From Chrysoporthe austroafricana (taxonomy: Eukaryota > Ascomycota > Sordariomycetes > Diaporthales > Cryphonectriaceae), in NCBI GenBank assembly GCA_001051155.2, contig JYIP02000002.1, forward strand, positions 5,251,315-5,315,314: a stretch of 64,000 nt of DNA. Direction: 5' to 3'. The notes below the pieces were generated by a model. It did not search any database and was not told the DNA's origin. It worked only from the letters and a program-made list of their open reading frames with translations. Shown in pieces: positions 58,387-64,000 of the stretch (position 1 is the first letter of the stretch; the number at the start of each line of letters is the position of its first letter). Made by a program: the position numbers and the translations under genes.

Positions 58387-59309
58387 TCCAATTTTTTTTT
58401 TTTCTTATTTTTTTTATCTTAATTTATTAATTCTTAATACTTTTTTTATTAGTTTTTTTAGTATAAAGCTCCTAATTTCACCTTTCCGGGGAAGTTTGTA
58501 AAGGTAAGGTTCAGTAAGGAGGGAAGGATGGTGAGGAAAATAGAGGGAATGTTGTTTTTTTTTTTTTTTTTTTTTTTTTTAGAAGCCATATGCACTATAC
58601 ACACTGTGTATCACGACGCATGAATCATAGCTACCGATCTGTGGCTCTCAAATTTTGTTATTATGATAATACAAGTGCTACGAGTACTTTTGAGTCCGAA
58701 AGTTTTTACTATAGTAAGGTTGCAGTCCCAGCCCCGTGTCGACGAATCGGGGTCCACTAATGCACGTACCGTTTACCGCTCACAATCCTCCTACAGTGTA
58801 ACTTCAAAGCCAGAGGATTCAGAGTTCAAGAGGTTCACGAACAGGGTACCATGCTAGTGCATGTTGTGGGCAGCTACTCGCCTACTATAACTACCAACTG
58901 CATGTTAAGCAACGCAACTACGTTGCATCGCGACAAGTCGAGGGCGGTTCCGGCGGAAACACGCAATAAAACGATGTCTATATTTCCCAAACGGAGAATG
59001 CTAAGGTTCACAGCCTTGTGCAGCCACTCCCAACGTCGCCAGGTTCAACTTTATATTGGTCCCTGATTCACTGCTGTCCGTCTCTCCTCTATTGCTCTCA
59101 TAATTTTGCTCACGAACTGGTGGTATCGCCGTGGCTCGTCTAATGTCTCACATGGACTTCACAATGCTATCTGTGAGGGAGGAAATAGTGCTGAACCCTG
59201 TGGAAAAAGTCAATCAGAAGACTTTCCTCGTAAGTCCTGTTGCTACGAATCCACAATGTACAAAACATACTTCAAGTTAGTCTGATACATGTCTAGGGTG
59301 TAACATGAG
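57825..59309. other. AT-rich intergenic block
   Basis: About 1.5 kb between divergent genes. It contains two long T tracts and the AT-rich stretch between them. No gene is supported, although the first exon of the rhodopsin-domain gene should lie near its right end (a start-like ATG at 59143 with a GTAAGT donor at 59230 is present but joins out of phase). Confidence 0.5.
58353..58580. repeat. Poly-T tracts and AT-rich low-complexity sequence
   Basis: T32 at 58353-58384 and T26 at 58555-58580 enclose AT-rich sequence with many TTTTT and TTAATTATT words. No terminal repeats, reverse-transcriptase fragments or target duplications were found, so it is not called a retroelement tail. Confidence 0.75.
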
Positions 59310-60565
59310 CCTTTACGACCGCATCTTTCGTTTTTCTTGCGTTTCGTGTCGCCGTTCGTATCCGAGCCTTTCGCAAATTACAGGTGGATGACTACTTTGT
59401 AATAGCGGCTTGGCTGATGCTGCTTACCTCGGCCATCATATGGCAGTTGAAGGCCTACATTATGTACCTGCTGTACGATATCACGACCGGAAAATCGGCA
59501 TACACCGAGCAGTTTATCGAGACGTACGCGACCTTCATGCCCCAGATCACCACATTCTCTGTCCTCTACTATTCGTGTATTTGGTCCATTAAGTTCTCCT
59601 TCCTCATTTTCTTCCGTAAACTGGGATCCGGAACGCACATAAAGGCCCATACAAACTGGTGGTGGGTTGTTTGCGGCCTTACTTTGTTGGGCTGGATAGC
59701 ACGCATTGCAGATTTCGACTACAAATGCTCTGTAGGAGGCATTGTTTACATTCTCTGTAAGCTAAGTATTCAGAACATCCTGAATCTCGATCTCTGAGGT
59801 CAAAATGATGGCTAACACCATATCTCGGGCAAGCTGAGTGTCCTCTTGCTGGACCTGTCAAATTCCAGGCTCGGACCTTCTATGCCAACATGGCCATTGA
59901 TGTCTTCACCGATATCCTGATCGTCTCGATACCCTTTATCGTCCTCAGGAAGGTCCAGATAGCATGGAGGAAGAAGGTCGCCTTGTTTGGAATTTTCTCG
60001 GTCACAATCCTCATAATGGTCGTTTCCATCATTCGCGTCACACTGGTGAAAGGCACGCAGAAGCACCTGCAGCAGGCTAGCATAGACTGGCTTTATTTTT
60101 GGTCAAATGCTGAGATGGGAGTCGGTGAGTCTCGTCGCCCGTAAATGGACCAAATTATCCATCAATGTCAGACCAAATCCCAACTAACCAGCCTTTATCA
60201 TTTGTGCAGCCATCATTGTTGCGTGCATTGCCTCCTTCCGCCAACTCTTCATCTCCAACAAGGCCCAGCAAGTGAGAAGCCCGAGTGTTGAGAGGCGACA
60301 GCCCGTCTGCCACTGGTTCTCGCATGATCTCTTCTCCCGTTTCACCCGCCTCGCCTCGAGGGACAGGTCCGAGAAAACCTTTGATAAGCAGTGGAGCAAC
60401 GATCCTCTGGAAACGAAGGGGAGCACCTCTTCGCAGTCTTACGCTGTGCCCATGGCTTCGGTGCGCGTAGGTCAGACATTTGACGTTGTCAGCACGCCCT
60501 CCTTGCCCAGCTATTATATCTATGGCGGCCAGGCCTACTCTAGCAGCACTCACAATGTTGCATGA
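59310..60565 (+). CDS. Rhodopsin-domain (PTH11-like) integral membrane protein, 5' end unresolved
   Basis: Exons 59310-59756, 59834-60124 and 60210-60565 join in phase and encode a fungal rhodopsin-domain protein: VRIRAFRKLQVDDYFVIAAWL, then FSVLYYSCIWSIKFSFLIFFRKL, the ECPLAGPVKFQARTFYANMAIDVFTDILIVSIP signature helices and VACIASFRQLFISNKA, ending in a Ser-rich cytosolic tail. The domain occurs in PTH11-like putative receptors. The acceptor at 59308-59309 needs a phase-1 donor; the obvious upstream exon (59143-59229) ends in phase 0, so the start is either elsewhere or damaged. Its presence between two P450 genes is unusual for a metabolite cluster. Confidence 0.7.
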
Positions 60566-61752
60566 TTGGGGCAGTGGTATGATCATTGAAGACGAGTTAC
60601 TACCGTGCGGCGTTGGCGGGCGAGAATCGAAGGCATCAACAGACCAGTTCGTGTGTATTAGCAAACGCAGGTAATCATATGAGGTGGTTAGAATCAATAA
60701 GTATAATATTTAGAGTCTTCCTTTGCACCATGTCAGGTCGGCTGTTACACGGACACCTAAGGGTGCCCAAGGGAGGAAAGGATATTAAAGCATTGCGAGT
60801 TACGCCCAACTGCATGAGGAAAGGGGGCTGTGCAATAGATGCCTGAGGCAGACGTCGAGAACCAAGGTCTATAAGTACGGCGGGAACAAGCTCGACAGAT
60901 CAAGGATGGACCTGGTTCCTCAGCACTCCTTAGACCACCTTAACAGTTATCGTTGAATGAAGACCCCTTCCAAGCCCAGATTCCTGCCCTTGTAACAATA
61001 CAGCAATCCCGACACGATGGTCGCTGTCAGGAAAAGCCAGACCATCTTGATGTTTCTGCAAGTAAAATAAGGAAAATAGGTTTGTAAGGGAGTCGAGCGA
61101 CAGGATGCCGAGCCCTCATTACGAGTACACAAGCAAATATCTCCTCAAAATCTCAACAAGATTGTTCTTGGGGAGTGAGGACCTTGGTTTTGAAGATGAT
61201 GTCTACCTAGGTACTTAAGATGTAAGTTAGCCGGCATTCTGAGAAATATCAATGTGACTGTACTATAGTCATAGTACCTATCAAAAGTACCTTGACGGCG
61301 TATACTTCATGCCGTTGGTGATCATACCAGATATATGTCACTGGGCCACCGTGGATGCAACATCCGCCAAGGGGGAGCCCAGGGGGGGGGGCTGTGAGAA
61401 ACAGCACAAGTATACAGTATAACTACTGTAAGTGGGTGCTTGCATGATTCGTATCAAGAGCATTTGCATTGGTTCTGTGACGCCTGCATGGTGACCGCAG
61501 GGGTTTCATGTACGTTGGTTCTTTTAATTGGGCCAACAATTTCGGAATACCGTACAAGGAAACAGGAAAGTATGGCTGGGCAAGCGGGGGTGCACAAGTA
61601 ACCTGAGTGTGAAGGAGAAATTATTCTTGTCAGCAAAAAGAGGCGACACATTGGATCAACATGATATTCACTTTCCCACACACGCTCTCTCACTCCCAAT
61701 AGGACCGACTGAGCATCTTCTTCACTCTACCACGAAAAGCTCACGTACTGCT
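60566..61752. other. Intergenic region
   Basis: About 1.2 kb. A 61-codon minus-strand frame at 60947-61132 includes a hydrophobic stretch (VWLFLTATIVSGLLYCY) but has no partner exons or conserved motif. A C/G run lies near 61380-61391. The right end is the P450 promoter. Confidence 0.5.
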
Positions 61753-63532
61753 ATGATTTTACAACTTGTGCTTGGCCTCGCGCTGGCACACCTGGGCTGG
61801 AGCCTCGCTTGCCTGGAAATCAATGTCCGCAAAGCGCGCGCATTGAACGTCCCTGTCGTGAGACTACCCGTCGACCCAGTGAATTTCTTGTGGATATTTT
61901 TGCAGGGTCACGTCTGGGCTTTCCTCGACCGACTCCCCATCCCATGGTCGTCATATCCAGATTTCATCCGCTTCTCCTACCGTGGATGGCACTTCAGGGA
62001 AAAGTCGAATCCGGCGGTACGCCTCGGACTAGTCTGGGCTCTGGTAACCCCCGTCACGTTTTATCTGCACTTTACCGATCCAGAAGCCATCAATGAACTG
62101 TTTGTGAGGCGATCCCACTTCATTCGACCTGTTAAAAATTATAGTAAGCGAACCCTCAATTTGTAGCATCTCGGAGTAGTTTATATGGCTGACCAGCGTT
62201 TTGTAAAAAGAGCTACTAGAAGTTTATGGCCCTTGCATCTCCACGGCTGGATGGGACGACTGGGCTCGTCACCGTAAAGTGCTGGCGGCACCGTTCAACG
62301 AGAGCATTATGCACTTCGTCTGGGACGAAAGTCTGCGTCAAGCCATGGCCATGTTGCGCTCTTGGACTGATGAGTCCCAAGCTGCAGCCGGAATCAAAAG
62401 CGTCCAGAGGGATACAAGAACCCTATCGCTTAACGTGCTTGCAGCAACGGGGTTTCGCAAGTCTTACGAATTTTGTGGCTCGGCAGACACAGCTCCTCAA
62501 GGCGAGGCAAGAAGCTACCGCGATGCCCTCCAGACTGTCCTTGATAACGCCATTCTCATCATGATCATCCCATACAAGTACCTGCAAGGTTCTCTTGTAC
62601 CAAAGAAACTTGTAAGGGTAGGAGATGCGGCCAGGGCCTTCAAGAAGCATATGGAAAAGATGCTTGAGGATGAAACGAATGCCTTGAGCGAAAACAAGCC
62701 TGGATCCGGCGGTATTATGGGTGCCTTTGTGCGGGCACTTGACGTGTACGAGAGAGAGGTTGTTGCCCGCCCTGACGTGAAGGAGAGCAAAGATGGCAAA
62801 AAGGGTCTCTCTGTCGACGAGATCTTTGGGAACATCTTCGTGATCAACTTTGCTGGCCATGATACAACCGCAAACACCCTGGCATTCGCTATGCTCCTCC
62901 TGGCTGCTCATCCCGAAGTGCAGCTCTGGCTGGCGGAGGAGATAGCAGCCATGCAGACTACTCTGAAGGGCGACGTGCCTGGTGAGGAATGGGACTACTA
63001 CGCTGTGTTTCCTCAACTTAAGCGTTGCCAGGCCGTTATACTCGAGACACTGCGTCTCTACCCGCCCATAATGTCTCTTCCCAAGTGGACAAAAGGAAGG
63101 GCGCAGGCAATCACGGTCGGCGAACAAACACTGATTATTCCTCCTGGGGTAGGCACCTCCCCGCACCTACTCGCCGTACACACCCATCCAAAATACTGGA
63201 CCGAGCCGTTTACTTGGAAGCCCTCACGCTGGATCATAGGATCCGACCCCGAGACAACTGGCGAGGAGCTATGGACGCCGACCGCACACACCTACTTCCC
63301 TTGGTCGGACGGGCCGCAGAACTGTCCTGGGGAAAAGTTCTCCAAGGTCGAGGCCGTAGCGGTGCTGGCGTGCCTTTTCAGAGGCCACCGTTTGAGAGTG
63401 AAGAGGGAGCCTGGCGAAGGGGAAGAGGCAGCCAAGAAGCGAGCCATCAAGTGTACTAATGATGTAAATCTGGAGATGCTCCTCAGGATGCGAAATGCGG
63501 ATAGCGTAAAATTAACCTGCACAGCGGCTTGA
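61753..63532 (+). CDS. Cytochrome P450 (CYP3/CYP63-like fungal type)
   Basis: Two exons, 61753-62143 and 62211-63532, give 570 residues; a GCTGACC branch point precedes the acceptor. The start at 61753 gives an N-terminal membrane anchor (MILQLVLGLALAHLGW). Motifs in order: WARHRKVLAAPFNES (C-helix), the I-helix oxygen motif AGHDTT (345-350), ExxR in VILETLRLYPP, the PERF-like region FTWKPSRW and the heme loop FPWSDGPQNCPG with Cys502. Everything needed for monooxygenation is present, acting at the ER with a P450 reductase. It could supply an epoxide or hydroxyl to the polyketide. It is intact while the P450 at 55.9-57.8 kb is not. Confidence 0.93.
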
Positions 63533-63757
63533 ACAAGGTTTATTTAGGAGTGGACACTGAGCGACCCTAAATCCAGTCTCTGAATGACCGTTCTGAGATG
63601 TACATTTAAATCTGTCGTGATAGAGTAATCTTGCTTCTAGAAGAAATCAGACTCGATGAAAATTTTAGCTTAAAATCTACATATGTACACCTTGCACACC
63701 CATTTCTAGTTGTATGTAAAGTAAGTATTCGGATTTGATGGCCAACCCTTGGCCCAT

Positions 63758-64000
63758 CTACGAATGGTTGTCGCCAGTCCATTCCGCCTCAATAATGGCC
63801 ATCCTCGCACCCTGAGGCAACACAACGCCTTTGAATTGAAACCCGGCATCAGCTTCCCTGAAAAGAGCGGTCCACGCCTCGGCATCCCTCTCTCAAGCAT
63901 TGTTAAATGCCTTCATGGAGATATCCATAATTCTCAGTTTGCGATCCGCTGCAACGCCAAGCTGTCCTGGCTCGGGAATACAGACGTCGTTGATAATCAC
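63758..64000 (-). pseudogene. O-methyltransferase C-terminal fragment with in-frame TGA (continues beyond window)
   Basis: Reading from the window end on the minus strand gives the C-terminus of a fungal secondary-metabolism O-methyltransferase: VIINDVCIPEPGQL, then MDISMKAFNN, EAWTALFREAD and a Gln-Gly-Ala-Arg-Met segment ending at TAG 63760-63758. Codon 36 of this piece is TGA (63895-63893) where Arg is expected; a single C-to-T change from CGA at a CpG would explain it. The sequence on both sides stays in one frame. The N-terminal SAM-binding part lies outside the window, so the call rests on the last 80 residues. Either a recently inactivated gene or a base error. Confidence 0.65.

Noticed and set aside
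58353..58580. Retroelement poly-A/T tail
   Set aside because: No reverse transcriptase, LTR or target-site duplication is recognisable nearby.
60947..61132. Short minus-strand frame with hydrophobic stretch, possible P450 anchor relic
   Set aside because: Only one hydrophobic segment and no P450 motif or joining exon; too little evidence.
1..64000. CRISPR arrays, prokaryotic operons or phage
   Set aside because: Gene structure is plainly eukaryotic with spliceosomal introns; no regularly spaced repeat array was seen.

Overview
The window is genomic DNA from a filamentous ascomycete (Pezizomycotina, probably Sordariomycetes). This rests on short GT-AG spliceosomal introns with CTRAY-like branch points, GC-rich coding exons, Zn2Cys6 regulators, a fungal highly reducing polyketide synthase (HR-PKS), an RTA1 protein and a PTH11-like rhodopsin-domain protein. 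No rRNA, tRNA, CRISPR array or intact transposon was seen. All models are read by eye from frame, splice sites and family motifs; no database search was run.

Left part (1-21.3 kb): housekeeping and general genes, widely spaced. They are a Sec14/CRAL-TRIO lipid-transfer protein, an MDP-1-like HAD phosphatase, a two-domain extradiol-dioxygenase-like protein, a short unknown gene, a single-pass membrane protein with a Ser/Thr-rich ectodomain, an M81/MlrC-type peptidase, a small secreted protein, a damaged gene of unknown kind, and translation factor eEF1B (three exons).

Central part (22.5-49.3 kb): a secondary-metabolite gene cluster. Its core is an eight-exon, about 3160-residue HR-PKS (KS-AT-DH-MT-ER-KR-ACP) ending in a carnitine-acyltransferase-like (cAT) domain. 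Downstream lie an SDR and a SnoaL-like protein. Upstream, across a 1.9-kb shared promoter with phased direct repeats, a 14-TM-type MFS pump is transcribed divergently. It is followed by an RTA1 membrane protein, an epoxide hydrolase, a cupin and a six-exon Zn2Cys6 regulator. The inferred scheme is that the PKS builds a reduced, C-methylated chain, the cAT domain offloads it by acyl transfer, tailoring enzymes act (an epoxide opened by the hydrolase), and the MFS protein exports the product.

Right part (50-64 kb): a second set of pathway-type genes with visible decay. There is an MFS transporter with an in-frame TAG, an intact Zn2Cys6/Fungal_trans_2 regulator whose first exon is only 17 codons, a P450 with one clear and one probable frameshift, a rhodopsin-domain membrane protein with unresolved first exon, an intact CYP3-like P450, and an O-methyltransferase end with an in-frame TGA running off the window. 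Poly-T/AT-rich sequence at 58.35-58.58 kb divides this block. Whether these genes belong to the PKS cluster or are an older neighbouring cluster cannot be settled from sequence alone.
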